Source: Arthrobacter mobilis
Lineage (GTDB): Bacteria > Actinomycetota > Actinomycetes > Actinomycetales > Micrococcaceae
Reading direction: 5' to 3'
Length of the DNA: 64,000 nt
Assembly: GCF_012395835.1 (NCBI RefSeq)
Contig: NZ_JAAZSQ010000001.1
Location: forward strand, 142,829-206,828
Both the position numbers and the translations under genes were made by a program. The notes below the pieces were generated by a model. It saw only the letters and a list, made by a program, of their open reading frames with translations. It was not told the origin of the DNA and did not search any database. Below, one piece after another: positions 18,425 to 26,872 of this stretch. Every line of letters starts with the position of its first letter. Position 1 is the stretch's first letter.

Positions 18425-18459
18425 GGGCGCCGGCCGGTCCTTGCGGCCGGCCGGCGCCC
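18425..18459 (+). terminator. Terminator hairpin after the permease gene
   Basis: Perfect 13-base arms at 18425-18437 and 18447-18459 enclose a 9-base loop, 18 bp after the permease stop. No T run follows, so termination may rely on the stem alone. Confidence 0.6.
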
Positions 18460-18567
18460 CGCTGTGTGGTGGCCGGCCGGTGCGCACTGCCGGGGCCGGC
18501 GCCGGAGGCTGTTGGTAGGATCGTTCCGCCGGGCAACAGCCGGCGGAACAGGCGGCGATGAACGGCA

Positions 18568-19089
18568 ATGAACACCGGGAACCCGGAGCAGGTGGTCCTG
18601 CTCGATGATGCCTTCCATCCGGTCGGCGTGGCGGACAAGGCGTCCGTGCACACCGGGGACACGCCGCTGCACCTGGCCTTCTCCTGCCACATCTCCGATC
18701 CCGCCGGCCGCCTCCTGGTGACCCGGCGGTCCCTGGCCAAGAAGACCTGGCCGGGGGTGTGGACCAATTCCGCCTGCGGCCACCCGGCGCCGGGCGAGCG
18801 CCTCGAGGATGCCGTGCGCCGCCGCGTCCGCTACGAGCTGGGCCTGCGGCTGGAAGAGCTGCAGCTGGCGCTGCCGGACTTCAGGTACCGGGCCGTGGAC
18901 GCCTCCGGGATCGTGGAGAACGAGTTCTGCCCGGTCTTCACCGCCCTGACCTCCGATACCCCGGATCCGCGCCCGGACGAGGTCATCGAATACCGCTGGG
19001 TCAGCCCTTCCCGGCTGCGCACTGCGGTCAATGCCGCGCCGTGGGCGTTCAGCCCCTGGCTGGTGCTGCAGCTGGAGCACCTGGACTGA
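18568..19089 (+). CDS. idi: Isopentenyl-diphosphate delta-isomerase, type I
   Basis: The protein has 173 residues, normal for bacterial type I Idi. This Nudix-fold enzyme interconverts isopentenyl and dimethylallyl diphosphate. The active-site cysteine is C70 in TNSACGHPAPGE, and the ENEFCPVF motif holds the catalytic glutamate E119. The metal-binding RRSLAKKTWPGVW segment is also present. It is a single gene between an APC permease and the convergent HtaA gene. No other isoprenoid gene is in the window. Confidence 0.95.
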   Translation: MNTGNPEQVVLLDDAFHPVGVADKASVHTGDTPLHLAFSCHISDPAGRLLVTRRSLAKKTWPGVWTNSACGHPAPGERLEDAVRRRVRYELGLRLEELQLALPDFRYRAVDASGIVENEFCPVFTALTSDTPDPRPDEVIEYRWVSPSRLRTAVNAAPWAFSPWLVLQLEHLD

Positions 19090-19101
19090 ACTGCGGTCCG
19101 G

Positions 19102-19641
19102 CTACCGCATCGTGGGCGCCGGAACCCGGATGGACAGCGGGTCCATGGGCTGGTTGGTCCCGTACTGGTGGTTGAAGACGTCGCTGCCCTCGCGGGTCAG
19201 GCGGGTCTCGAGCGCCGGCCAGACGAGGCTGCCGGCCACCAGCTGCGGCGCGGCGGCGTCGAAGGCCACCAGCGCGATCCGCTCCGAGGCCTCGGTGTCC
19301 GGTTCGCCGATGGCGGTGGTCAGGGTGCCGCCGTCCGGACCGAACTCGATCCACGGGCTGGCAATCTGCACGAACATCATGCCGTAGTGGCCGGAGAGGC
19401 GCACATCGCCGCGGAAACGCAGGACCCCGGTCCCGGCTGCCGGGTCGAAGCTGCCGCCGCCGGGCAGGAAGTTGAACAGGCCCGGAGCAACCTGGGAGGC
19501 GCCCTCGGCCGCGGAGATGTCGCCGTCGGGCAGGCTGGTCAGGTAGTTGACGAAGCTGCGCTTGACACCCCAGGTCAGCCCCTCCGGCGGAAGGGCGTCC
19601 GCGGCCCGGGCGGCGGGTTCTGCCTCGGCGTGCTCGTTCAC
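19102..19641 (-). CDS. Stand-alone HtaA-domain protein, possible haem binder
   Basis: The protein has 179 residues and starts on GTG with AGGAG upstream. It is almost entirely one HtaA domain: LTWGVKRSFVNYL near the N terminus and VRLSGHYGMMFVQIASPWIEF in the middle, with the central histidine and the tyrosines seen in corynebacterial haem-binding HtaA domains. Unlike HtaA of Corynebacterium there is no signal peptide and no C-terminal anchor. It may therefore be cytosolic, or the start may be misassigned. No haem ABC transporter lies next to it. Haem binding is inferred from the family only. Confidence 0.72.
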   Translation of the reverse strand: MNEHAEAEPAARAADALPPEGLTWGVKRSFVNYLTSLPDGDISAAEGASQVAPGLFNFLPGGGSFDPAAGTGVLRFRGDVRLSGHYGMMFVQIASPWIEFGPDGGTLTTAIGEPDTEASERIALVAFDAAAPQLVAGSLVWPALETRLTREGSDVFNHQYGTNQPMDPLSIRVPAPTMR

Positions 19642-19748
19642 GGCGTGCTCCTGACCTCGGTTCGTTTTCCTTGAGCTTAACCGGAGCCGGGCGGCTGCGG
19701 GGCGGAAGTGTCCTTGTGTGGCGCGCCCGCGGCAGGGGAGGGCCCGCC

Positions 19749-21089
19749 CTACCCGCGCAGCGCGCGGTCCAGCCGGTCCGCCCGGGCACGGAAGGCCAGG
19801 TACCGGGGATCGCCGGTGCCGAGCACCCGGCCGAGTGCGGCGACGGCGTCGGTATCGCCGGCGCCCATGTCGGTGGCGAGCCAGCGGGCCAGCGCATCGG
19901 CGGACCCGCTGGCCCGCACAGCCGCGCCGACGGCGCTGTTGAGCTCTTCGCGCAGCTGCTCCACGGCCAGTGCCGTGGACCGGCTCAGCAGCGGGGCAGT
20001 GTAGGCGGCCACGGCGTCGCCGACGTGCCCGGCACGCAGCAGTTCCAGGATGCGGCCGGCATCGGATGCGGCCCGCGGATTCAGCCGGTACGGATGGGAG
20101 TCGATGAAGCTGCCCAGGGCGGAGCGGATGCGGTGCATCTCGATCCGCACGGTCGCCGGCGAGCCGGCCTCCCCGTACAGTTCATAGGCCAGTTCGTCCG
20201 CGCTGAAGCCCTGCCGGCGCGACTGGAGCAGGACCAGGATTTCGGCCCGGCGCAGGGTCAGCGGCTTTCTGGATCCGTCCGCCAGCAGCACCGCCGGCTG
20301 CTCGCCGAGCAGCTCGAGGGCAGCGACGGCGTCCCGGGCGGCGCCGGAACCGGCAGCGGGCCGGACGGGGTCCGCCAGCCTGTTCGCGGCAGCCGGGGCG
20401 GGCTGCCTGGCCAGCAGTTCCTCGGCCACCCGGACCCCGCACCGGACCATGCGCAGGCTGTCGGCGGTCACGGTCTCCAGCGGGCCGGAAACGTCCAGGA
20501 CGCCCAGCACCTCGCCGTTGAGCGGATCCCGGATGGGGGCGGCGGTACACGCCCAGTCGTGGTGGGTACGCACCAGGTGCTCGGCGGAAAACAGCTGGAC
20601 CGGCCCGCCGGTGGCCAGCGCTTCGCTGATCGCATTGGTGCCGATGCCTGCCTCGGACCAGTCGGCCCCTTCGACGAATTCGAGTGAGTCGGCCCGCCGC
20701 AGCGCCGGCCGGCTGCCGATCCGCCAGAGCACCTCGCCGCGGGCGTCGGTGACGATCAGCAGGTGCCGCCCGGCCGGCCCGTCATCGGCCAGCAGGTCGG
20801 TCAGCGCGGGCAGGACTGCCTGCAGGCGGTGGCTCCGGCGCAGGACGGGCACCTCGGCGGGTTCGTGCAGGTGCCGGGGGCTGTGCTGGTCCGGGCTGAT
20901 GCCCAGCGCCATCGAGCGCTGCCAGGAGGCCACCAGGCGGGCGGGGATTTCGGGCCGGGACGCGCCGGCGATCACCAGTTCGTGCGCCCGGCGCAGCAGC
21001 CTGGCATAGTCGTGCGGCGCCGTGAAGCGCAGCCCGGGTTCGGGCACGGGCACAGCCATCCTGCCCCGTCCGCGCTGGTAGCCAGGCAC
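19749..21089 (-). CDS. GAF-domain transcriptional regulator with C-terminal winged helix
   Basis: The protein has 446 residues and starts on GTG with AGGAAGGA upstream. An N-terminal region typical of AcoR-like activators (SWQRSMALGISPDQ) leads into a GAF domain at about 80-240 (WSEAGIGTNAISEAL, HDWACTAAPIRDP, GVLDVSG). The sigma-54 AAA+ domain and Fis helix of AcoR are absent. Instead the C terminus (about 275-440) has a winged-helix-like segment (LTLRRAEILVLLQSRRQGFS, YELYGEAGSPATVRIEMHRI) as in SARP-type regulators. It is divergent from the flavin monooxygenase gene at 21300, its likely target. The ligand is unknown. Confidence 0.8.
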   Translation of the reverse strand: MPGYQRGRGRMAVPVPEPGLRFTAPHDYARLLRRAHELVIAGASRPEIPARLVASWQRSMALGISPDQHSPRHLHEPAEVPVLRRSHRLQAVLPALTDLLADDGPAGRHLLIVTDARGEVLWRIGSRPALRRADSLEFVEGADWSEAGIGTNAISEALATGGPVQLFSAEHLVRTHHDWACTAAPIRDPLNGEVLGVLDVSGPLETVTADSLRMVRCGVRVAEELLARQPAPAAANRLADPVRPAAGSGAARDAVAALELLGEQPAVLLADGSRKPLTLRRAEILVLLQSRRQGFSADELAYELYGEAGSPATVRIEMHRIRSALGSFIDSHPYRLNPRAASDAGRILELLRAGHVGDAVAAYTAPLLSRSTALAVEQLREELNSAVGAAVRASGSADALARWLATDMGAGDTDAVAALGRVLGTGDPRYLAFRARADRLDRALRG

Positions 21090-21188
21090 GTATCACGTCC
21101 TTCCTGCCGCTCGGTCGCCGCTTTGTCCCGCCCCGCGGGACCGCCCGGCAGCGCCCATGCAACGCCGCTGCAACCCCTGCGGCGCTGT

Positions 21189-21221
21189 ACTGGTCGCGTC
21201 CCTACCAGTGACGCCGGTCAC
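21189..21221. promoter_or_regulatory. Overlapping inverted repeats in a divergent promoter
   Basis: ACTGGT-N9-ACCAGT (21189-21209) overlaps GTGAC-N4-GTCAC (21208-21221), about 80-110 bp upstream of the monooxygenase start and a similar distance from the divergent GAF regulator. These are candidate sites for that regulator. Confidence 0.45.
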
Positions 21222-21299
21222 GTCCGCATCAGCATACGCGCTGCGCCCCTGCCGGTGCGAGCCCGAACGGGACCGACCCTTGGACACAAAGGAGTGCAC

Positions 21300-23090
21300 A
21301 TGACTGCTTCACCCACTGCCGCCGCCGAGGCTTGGCTGGCGGAGTTCGACCGGGCCCTGCAGGCCCGGGACCTCGACGGCGCCCTGGCGCTCTTCGGCGA
21401 GGAATGCTACTGGCGGGACTTCGTCTCCTTCACCTGGAACCTGAAGACGCTCGAAGGCAGGGACGAGATCCGGAGCATGCTCGCCGGCAGGCTGGAGGAC
21501 GTGAAGCCTTCCGGCTGGCACCTGACCGAGGACGCATCCGGGGACGGGGATGCCGTGCAGGCCTGGGCCGGTTTCGAGACCGGGGCGGCCCGCGGCTGGG
21601 CGCACCTGCGGCTGCGGGACGGCAAATGCTGGACCCTGCTGACCACCATGCAGGAGCTGAAGGGGTTCGAGGAGAAGAAGGGACCCAACCGCGAGCAGGG
21701 CGTGGCACACGAAATCACCAGGGGCCGCCGGTCGTGGCTCGAGCTCAAGCAGGAGGCCGAGGCCCGGCTGGGCTACGAGGAGCAGCCCTACTGCGTGATT
21801 ATCGGCGGCGGGCAGGGCGGCATCGGCCTGGCCGCGCGGCTGCGCCGGCTGGGCGTGCCGACCATCGTCGTCGAAAAGAACGCCAGGCCGGGGGATTCCT
21901 GGCGCAACCGGTACAAGTCCCTGCACCTGCACGATCCGGTCTGGTACGACCACCTGCCCTACCTGAAGTTCCCGGACGACTGGCCCGTCTTTGCTGCCAA
22001 GGACAAGATCGGTGACTGGCTGGAGCAGTACACCCGGATCATGGAACTGAACTACTGGTCAGGCACCGAATGCACCAAGGCCAGCTTCGACGAGGCCGCG
22101 GGGGAGTGGGTGGTGGACGTGGTGCGCAACGGCGAACCGGTCACCCTGCGGCCCAGGCAGCTGGTGTTCGCGCTCGGGGTGTCCGGCTACCCGAACATTC
22201 CGGCGTTCGACGGCGCCGCTTCCTTCCTCGGCCAGCAGCACCATTCCTCCCGGCATCCCGGCGGCGGCGACTGGACGGGCAAGAAGGCAGTGGTCATCGG
22301 CTCGAACAATTCGGCACACGATATCTGCGCCGACCTCTGGGAGCACGGCGCGGAGGTGACCATGGTCCAGCGGTCCTCCACGCACATTGCCCGCAGCGAA
22401 TCGCTGATGGACCTGGCCCTGGGGGACCTGTATTCCGAGCGCGCGCTGGCCAGCGGCGTGACCACGGAGAAGGCGGACATGCTCTTTGCCTCGTTGCCTT
22501 ACCGGATCCTGCCCGAGGCGCAGATCCCGGTGTACCGGAAGATGGCCGAGCAGGACGCGGAGTTTTACGCGCAGCTGAAGGCCGCCGGGTTCGAGCTGGA
22601 CTTCGGCGCCGACGGCTCCGGGTTGTTCCTGAAATACCTGCGCCGCGGCTCCGGGTATTACATCGACGTCGGTGCCTCGCAGCTGATCATCGACGGCCGG
22701 GTCAAGCTGGCCCGCGGCGAAGTGGAGAAGATCACCGGCAGTGCCGTCGTGCTCGAGGACGGGACCGAGCTGGAGGCGGACCTGATTGTCTACGCCACTG
22801 GGTACGGTTCCATGAATTCCTGGCTGGCCGACCTGGTCTCGCCGGAGGTGGCCGACCGGGTGGGCAAGTGCTGGGGCTACGGGTCGGATACGCCCAAGGA
22901 CCCGGGTCCCTGGGAGGGCGAGCTGCGCAATATGTGGAAGCCGACCAATGTGGAGAACCTCTGGATCCACGGCGGGAACCTGCACCAGAGCCGGCACTAC
23001 TCGCTGTACCTGGCCCTGCAGCTCAAGGCCCGGATGGAGGGGCTGGACACCCCGGTGTACGGTCTGCAGCCCTCCCACCACCCCCGGTAG
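21300..23090 (+). CDS. SnoaL-like domain fused to flavin-containing monooxygenase
   Basis: The protein has 596 residues. The ATG at 21300 follows AAAGGAG; the much longer upstream frame runs antisense to the regulator and is not real. Residues about 1-125 form an NTF2/SnoaL-like domain. From about 160 there is a class B flavoprotein monooxygenase: FAD site GGGQGGIG, LHLHDPVWYDHLP, a second dinucleotide site GSNNSAHDIC near residue 332, and VYATGYGSMNSWL near the end. Such enzymes oxygenate amines, sulfides or ketones with NADPH and oxygen. The substrate here is unknown. Confidence 0.88.
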   Translation: MTASPTAAAEAWLAEFDRALQARDLDGALALFGEECYWRDFVSFTWNLKTLEGRDEIRSMLAGRLEDVKPSGWHLTEDASGDGDAVQAWAGFETGAARGWAHLRLRDGKCWTLLTTMQELKGFEEKKGPNREQGVAHEITRGRRSWLELKQEAEARLGYEEQPYCVIIGGGQGGIGLAARLRRLGVPTIVVEKNARPGDSWRNRYKSLHLHDPVWYDHLPYLKFPDDWPVFAAKDKIGDWLEQYTRIMELNYWSGTECTKASFDEAAGEWVVDVVRNGEPVTLRPRQLVFALGVSGYPNIPAFDGAASFLGQQHHSSRHPGGGDWTGKKAVVIGSNNSAHDICADLWEHGAEVTMVQRSSTHIARSESLMDLALGDLYSERALASGVTTEKADMLFASLPYRILPEAQIPVYRKMAEQDAEFYAQLKAAGFELDFGADGSGLFLKYLRRGSGYYIDVGASQLIIDGRVKLARGEVEKITGSAVVLEDGTELEADLIVYATGYGSMNSWLADLVSPEVADRVGKCWGYGSDTPKDPGPWEGELRNMWKPTNVENLWIHGGNLHQSRHYSLYLALQLKARMEGLDTPVYGLQPSHHPR

Positions 23091-23093
23091 CCC

Positions 23094-23137
23094 GCTGCCG
23101 GTGTCCCTGTCGGAACTGCGGCAGGGACACCGGCAGC
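23094..23137. terminator. Bidirectional terminator between convergent genes
   Basis: Perfect 16-base arms at 23094-23109 and 23122-23137 enclose a 12-base loop. The hairpin lies exactly between the stop of the monooxygenase and the stop of the cupin gene on the other strand, so it can serve both. Confidence 0.8.
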
Positions 23138-23139
23138 CA

Positions 23140-23490
23140 TCAGGCGAGGTCCAGGGTCACGTAGGTCTTGCGGACCGTCTCATGAACCTCCCAGGTGCCC
23201 TGCCAGCCGGCGGGCATGACAATGGTGTCCCCGGCCCGGGCCTGGACCGGGGCCTGCCCGTCCGCGGTGATGGTCACCCGGCCGGCGAGGAGCTGGCAGA
23301 CCTCGTGGTAGCCGTCGCGCACGGCGGTGAACGTGCCGGGCGAGCACTCCCACACACCGACCGAGAGCTGGTCGGCGGTCCAGATTTCCTGGGCGGCCTC
23401 GGTCTGCGCGGTCAGCGACGTCGGCTTCGGCGCCGGTGTGCCGAGGTCGGTCTGCGGAGCGGCGGCGAGGTGGATGGTGGCGGTGGACAT
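23140..23490 (-). CDS. Small cupin-domain protein
   Basis: The protein has 116 residues, with AAAGGAAG before the ATG. A single cupin barrel is visible: VCQLLAGRVTITADGQ, ARAGDTIVMPAGWQGTWEV, and a closing KTYVTLDL. The residues fit the (S)-ureidoglycine aminohydrolase-like cupin type that sits beside PuuB-like oxidases. The first cupin motif has a single His (YHEVC), so metal binding is uncertain. It is the last gene of the leftward oxidase/ABC operon. It could be a small enzyme or an effector binder; its function is unknown. Confidence 0.82.
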   Translation of the reverse strand: MSTATIHLAAAPQTDLGTPAPKPTSLTAQTEAAQEIWTADQLSVGVWECSPGTFTAVRDGYHEVCQLLAGRVTITADGQAPVQARAGDTIVMPAGWQGTWEVHETVRKTYVTLDLA

Positions 23491-23541
23491 GGCTTCCTTT
23501 CCTGCGCCGGTGCCGGCGCGGGCTGGTCGGGCGGCGGTAAG

Positions 23542-24915
23542 TCAGGCGCGGCCGGAGACGAGGTCCGCGGCCTTGGCGATCGGCGACGTCGAGCCGCGGC
23601 CGGCGTTTTCGGCCCGGTCCGCCGCGTGGTAGGCGGTGTAGAGCGCCTTGACGGCGAGCCAGCGGGCCGGCTCGATTTCCCAGCGGCGCACCCGCCGGTT
23701 CACCCACGGCATGGTGGTCAGTTCGCTGCCGGGCTCGAGGATCAAATCGCGCAGCGTCCGTCCGGCCAGGTTGGTGGCGGCGACCCCGGTGCCGACATAG
23801 CCGCCGGCCCAGCCGAGTCCGGTCTCCCGGTCCAGCCCGACGGTGGCTTTCCAGTCCCGGGGCACGCCGAGCACCCCGGCCCAGGCATGGTCGATGCGGG
23901 CGCCGCGGGTGGCCGGGAACATGTCGTGCAGGATCGCCGTGAGCGAGGTGATGGTCTGCGGCTGGGTGGCGCCGTCGGTATCGGTCTTCGAGCCGAACCG
24001 GTAGGGCACGCCGCGGCCGCCGAGGGCGATCCGGTCATCCGCCGTGCGCTGGGCGTACATGTAGGCATGGGCCATGTCGCCAACGGTCTCGAAGCCGTCC
24101 CAGCCGATCTCGTCCCACACCTCGGCGGGCAGCGGCTCGGTGGCGATCATGGAGGAGTTCATCGGCAGCCACTCGCGGTGGGCGCCCTTGAGGTTGGCAG
24201 TGAACCCTTCGGTGGCCCGCAGCACCCAGGTGGCCTGGACGGTGCCGGCGGCCGTGACCGCCTGCCGCGGCCGGATCTCGGTGACGGTGGTGTTTTCGTA
24301 GATGCGCACGCCGAGGCGTTCGGCGGCGGCGGCCAGGCCGCGCACCAGCCTGGCCGGCTGGATGCGGGCGCAGTGCGGGTGGTGGAGCCCGCCGAGGGTG
24401 CCGGCGATCCGCACCTGGTCGTTGGATTCCTGCGCGCTCAGCAGCCGGGCGCCGGCCTCGGGCCAGCCGGCTTCGGCCGCAGCCTGGGCCTGCAGGCGGT
24501 GCAGCTGGGCGGGGTTCCTGGCCACCACCAGCTCGCCGCCCTTGCGGATGCCGGCGTCGATCCCTTCGGCCCCGGCGACGGCGATGACCTCGTCCACCGT
24601 CTCGTTCAGCAGCGTCTGGAACCGGCCCACCAGCTGGCGGCCGTGGCTCCTGACGTACTGCTCCCGGCCGCCGGTGATGCTGTTGGTCAGCCAGCCGCCG
24701 TTGCGGCCCGAGGCACCGAAGCCGGCGAACCGGCTTTCCAGCACGACGATATCCAGCTTCGGCTGCGCCTTCTTCAGGTAGTAGGCCGTCCACAGGCCGG
24801 TATAGCCGGCGCCGACGATGGCGACGTCCGCCGTCGCATTTCCTGCCAGTGCGGGCCGGGGTACGGGCAGCCCGTCCGCGGCGTACCAGAAGGAGACGTT
24901 GCCGTTGATGGTCAT
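23542..24915 (-). CDS. FAD-dependent amine oxidoreductase, gamma-glutamylputrescine-oxidase-like
   Basis: The protein has 457 residues. An N-terminal DAO-fold FAD site VAIVGAGYTGLW (about residues 32-43) is followed by GASGRNGGWL, where PuuB-like oxidases contact the flavin. The late VGLDRETGLGWAGGYVGTGV is the usual second FAD segment. Such enzymes oxidise a primary or secondary amine to an imine or aldehyde. The upstream spermidine/putrescine-type transporter suggests that the transported amine is the substrate. No gamma-glutamyl ligase lies in this operon, so it may act on the free amine. Confidence 0.88.
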   Translation of the reverse strand: MTINGNVSFWYAADGLPVPRPALAGNATADVAIVGAGYTGLWTAYYLKKAQPKLDIVVLESRFAGFGASGRNGGWLTNSITGGREQYVRSHGRQLVGRFQTLLNETVDEVIAVAGAEGIDAGIRKGGELVVARNPAQLHRLQAQAAAEAGWPEAGARLLSAQESNDQVRIAGTLGGLHHPHCARIQPARLVRGLAAAAERLGVRIYENTTVTEIRPRQAVTAAGTVQATWVLRATEGFTANLKGAHREWLPMNSSMIATEPLPAEVWDEIGWDGFETVGDMAHAYMYAQRTADDRIALGGRGVPYRFGSKTDTDGATQPQTITSLTAILHDMFPATRGARIDHAWAGVLGVPRDWKATVGLDRETGLGWAGGYVGTGVAATNLAGRTLRDLILEPGSELTTMPWVNRRVRRWEIEPARWLAVKALYTAYHAADRAENAGRGSTSPIAKAADLVSGRA

Positions 24916-24972
24916 GGTGTTCCTTTGCTGTGCTCGGTGGTCATCGGGTGGGGTGGGGCGCGGCCGGTACGG

Positions 24973-26085
24973 TCAGGTGGTGGAGACCAGGTCGGAGTCT
25001 TCCAGCAGCACGCCGTCGCGGTCGGACCAGTAGACGACGGCGTCGTCGCCGGGCCGCAGGCCGTTGCTTTCGGCCAGGGGCGTGCGCACGATGCCGGTGG
25101 AACCGTCGGGCAGGCGCAGCTCGTACTTGTGCCCGGAACCGAGGTAGATGTTCTGCACCACCTTCACCGGGACCTTCACGGCGCCGCCGGGTGCGTCGCC
25201 GGCCCGCGGTGCCACGCGCAGCTGTTCGGGCCGCAGGACCAGGGCTCCCCGGCCCGGGACCTGCCCGGCTGCCGGGCCGCGGAGCCTGGTGCCGTGGAAG
25301 TCCATGGACCAGTCCGGGCCGGCTGCCTCGACCGGGGCGCGGAACACCGTGGACTCGCCCATGAACCGGGCCACGAACAGGCTCGCGGGCCGTTCGTAGA
25401 GTTCGGCACTGGTGCCTACCTGTTCGATCCGGCCGTTGTTGAAGATGGCGATGCGGTCGCTGAGGATCAAAGCCTCTTCCTGGTCGTGGGTGACGAAGAC
25501 GAAGGTCCTGCCAACTTCCTGGTGGATCCGCTTGATCTCCAGCTGCAGCTTTTCGCGCAGGTTCTTGTCCAGGGCGCCCAGGGGCTCGTCCATCAGCAGC
25601 GCCCGGGGGCTGAAGACCATGGCGCGGGCGAAGGCCACGCGCTGCTGCTGGCCGCCGGAGAGCTGGCGCGGATAGCGGTCCCCGTAGCCGGACAGGCCCA
25701 CGGTCCGCAGCGCGTCCTCGATCAGCGTCTTCTGCTCGGCCTTCGGCGTCCTGCGCTGCTGCAGCGGGAAGGCGATGTTTTCCGCCACCGTCATGTGCGG
25801 GAACAGCGCGTAGTGCTGGAAGACGACGCCGAGGCCGCGCTTGTGCGCGGGCACATTGTCCACCCGCTGGCCGTCGATTTCGATCGACCCGCTGGTCAGG
25901 TCGGTGAAGCCGGCGACCAGGTTCAGCGTGGTGGTCTTGCCGGATCCGGACGGGCCCAGCAGGGTGATGAATTCGCCGGGCTCGACGGTCAGCGAGACGT
26001 CGTCCACGGCGACGGATTTGGCGTAGCGCTTGGTGACGTTCTGGATGTCGATCCGGGTTCCGGCCCCGGCCAGCTGACTAGACAT
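24973..26085 (-). CDS. ABC transporter ATP-binding protein, PotA/spermidine-putrescine type
   Basis: The protein has 370 residues, with AGGAGG four bases before the ATG. The ATPase domain (about 1-240) has Walker A GPSGSGKTT, signature LSGGQQQRVAFARAM, Walker B LLMDEPLGALD and the H-loop THDQEEAL. The C-terminal TOBE domain (about 285-365) is typical of PotA/FbpC-like importers. It powers the permease pair encoded upstream. Its start overlaps the end of the preceding permease gene by 8 bp. Confidence 0.93.
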   Translation of the reverse strand: MSSQLAGAGTRIDIQNVTKRYAKSVAVDDVSLTVEPGEFITLLGPSGSGKTTTLNLVAGFTDLTSGSIEIDGQRVDNVPAHKRGLGVVFQHYALFPHMTVAENIAFPLQQRRTPKAEQKTLIEDALRTVGLSGYGDRYPRQLSGGQQQRVAFARAMVFSPRALLMDEPLGALDKNLREKLQLEIKRIHQEVGRTFVFVTHDQEEALILSDRIAIFNNGRIEQVGTSAELYERPASLFVARFMGESTVFRAPVEAAGPDWSMDFHGTRLRGPAAGQVPGRGALVLRPEQLRVAPRAGDAPGGAVKVPVKVVQNIYLGSGHKYELRLPDGSTGIVRTPLAESNGLRPGDDAVVYWSDRDGVLLEDSDLVSTT

Positions 26086-26872
26086 TTTTCCTCCTGCGCA
26101 TGCTGAGCAGCCCCACCGCGATGATGACGGTGGTCAGCAGCATGATCATGGTTGCGGCGGCGGCAATGGTCGGGTCCGTGTCCCTGGTGACCGAGGCGTA
26201 CATCTTCACCGGCAGGGTTTCCAGGTACGGGCTCTTGATAAAGATGGACAGGACCACCTCGTCGAACGAGGTCACGAACGCGAACAGCGCCCCGGAGACC
26301 ACGCCGGGCAGGATGCCCGGCAGCGTGACCTTCAGGAAGGTGGTCCAGCGGTTGGCTCCCAGGCTCGCCGCCGCCGTCGCCAGCCGCTGGTCGAAACCGG
26401 CCAGCGCGGCGGTGACGGAGACGACGACGAACGGCACCGCGAGCACGGTGTGGGCCAGCACGAAGCCGGCGAAGGTGCCCAGCATCTGTGCCTGCAGGAA
26501 GATCGCGTACACGCCGATCGCCAGGATGATCGCGGGCACCACGATCGGAGCCAGCAGCAGCGCCTGCAGGGACTTGGCCGCCCGCCGCCGCGTCCACTTC
26601 TGCAGGCCGACGGACGCGGCGGTGCCGACCGCCGTGGCCAGGGCGGCGACGACGACGGCGACCAGCACCGAATTGCCGAAGGCGGACATCCAGGCCGGGT
26701 CCTGGAAGAAGTTCTCGTACCAGCGCAGCGACCAGCCCGCGGGCGGGAAGTTCAGCGATGCCTTGTCGGTGAAGCTGAGCGGAATGACGACGGCGGTCGG
26801 GGCGATCAGCACGAACGCGACCAGGCCGGCGTACACCCACAGCAGCGAGCGGGTCAGGACCGAATGCTTCAC
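26078..26872 (-). CDS. ABC transporter permease, PotC type
   Basis: The protein has 264 residues. The GTG at 26872 overlaps the previous stop as GTGA; a much longer frame upstream is a shadow of the other permease gene. Six membrane segments are visible, with the EAA-like cytoplasmic loop AAASLGANRWTTFLKVTLPG that docks on the ATPase. It is the second permease subunit of a polyamine/opine-type importer. Confidence 0.9.
   Translation of the reverse strand: MKHSVLTRSLLWVYAGLVAFVLIAPTAVVIPLSFTDKASLNFPPAGWSLRWYENFFQDPAWMSAFGNSVLVAVVVAALATAVGTAASVGLQKWTRRRAAKSLQALLLAPIVVPAIILAIGVYAIFLQAQMLGTFAGFVLAHTVLAVPFVVVSVTAALAGFDQRLATAAASLGANRWTTFLKVTLPGILPGVVSGALFAFVTSFDEVVLSIFIKSPYLETLPVKMYASVTRDTDPTIAAAATMIMLLTTVIIAVGLLSMRRRKNV

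Noticed and set aside
15950..18568. Open frame of 872 codons on the minus strand
   Set aside because: It is antisense to the second SDR and APC permease genes, with a repetitive Gly/Asp/Gln composition and no motif. It also runs through the terminator at 18425-18459.
20763..21299. N-terminal extension of the SnoaL-monooxygenase
   Set aside because: The extension is antisense to the GAF regulator gene and covers the divergent promoter. The ATG at 21300 has a good ribosome site.
22948..26106. Open frame of 1052 codons on the plus strand
   Set aside because: It is antisense to the cupin, oxidase and ABC ATPase genes and crosses the bidirectional terminator at 23094-23137. No domain is visible.
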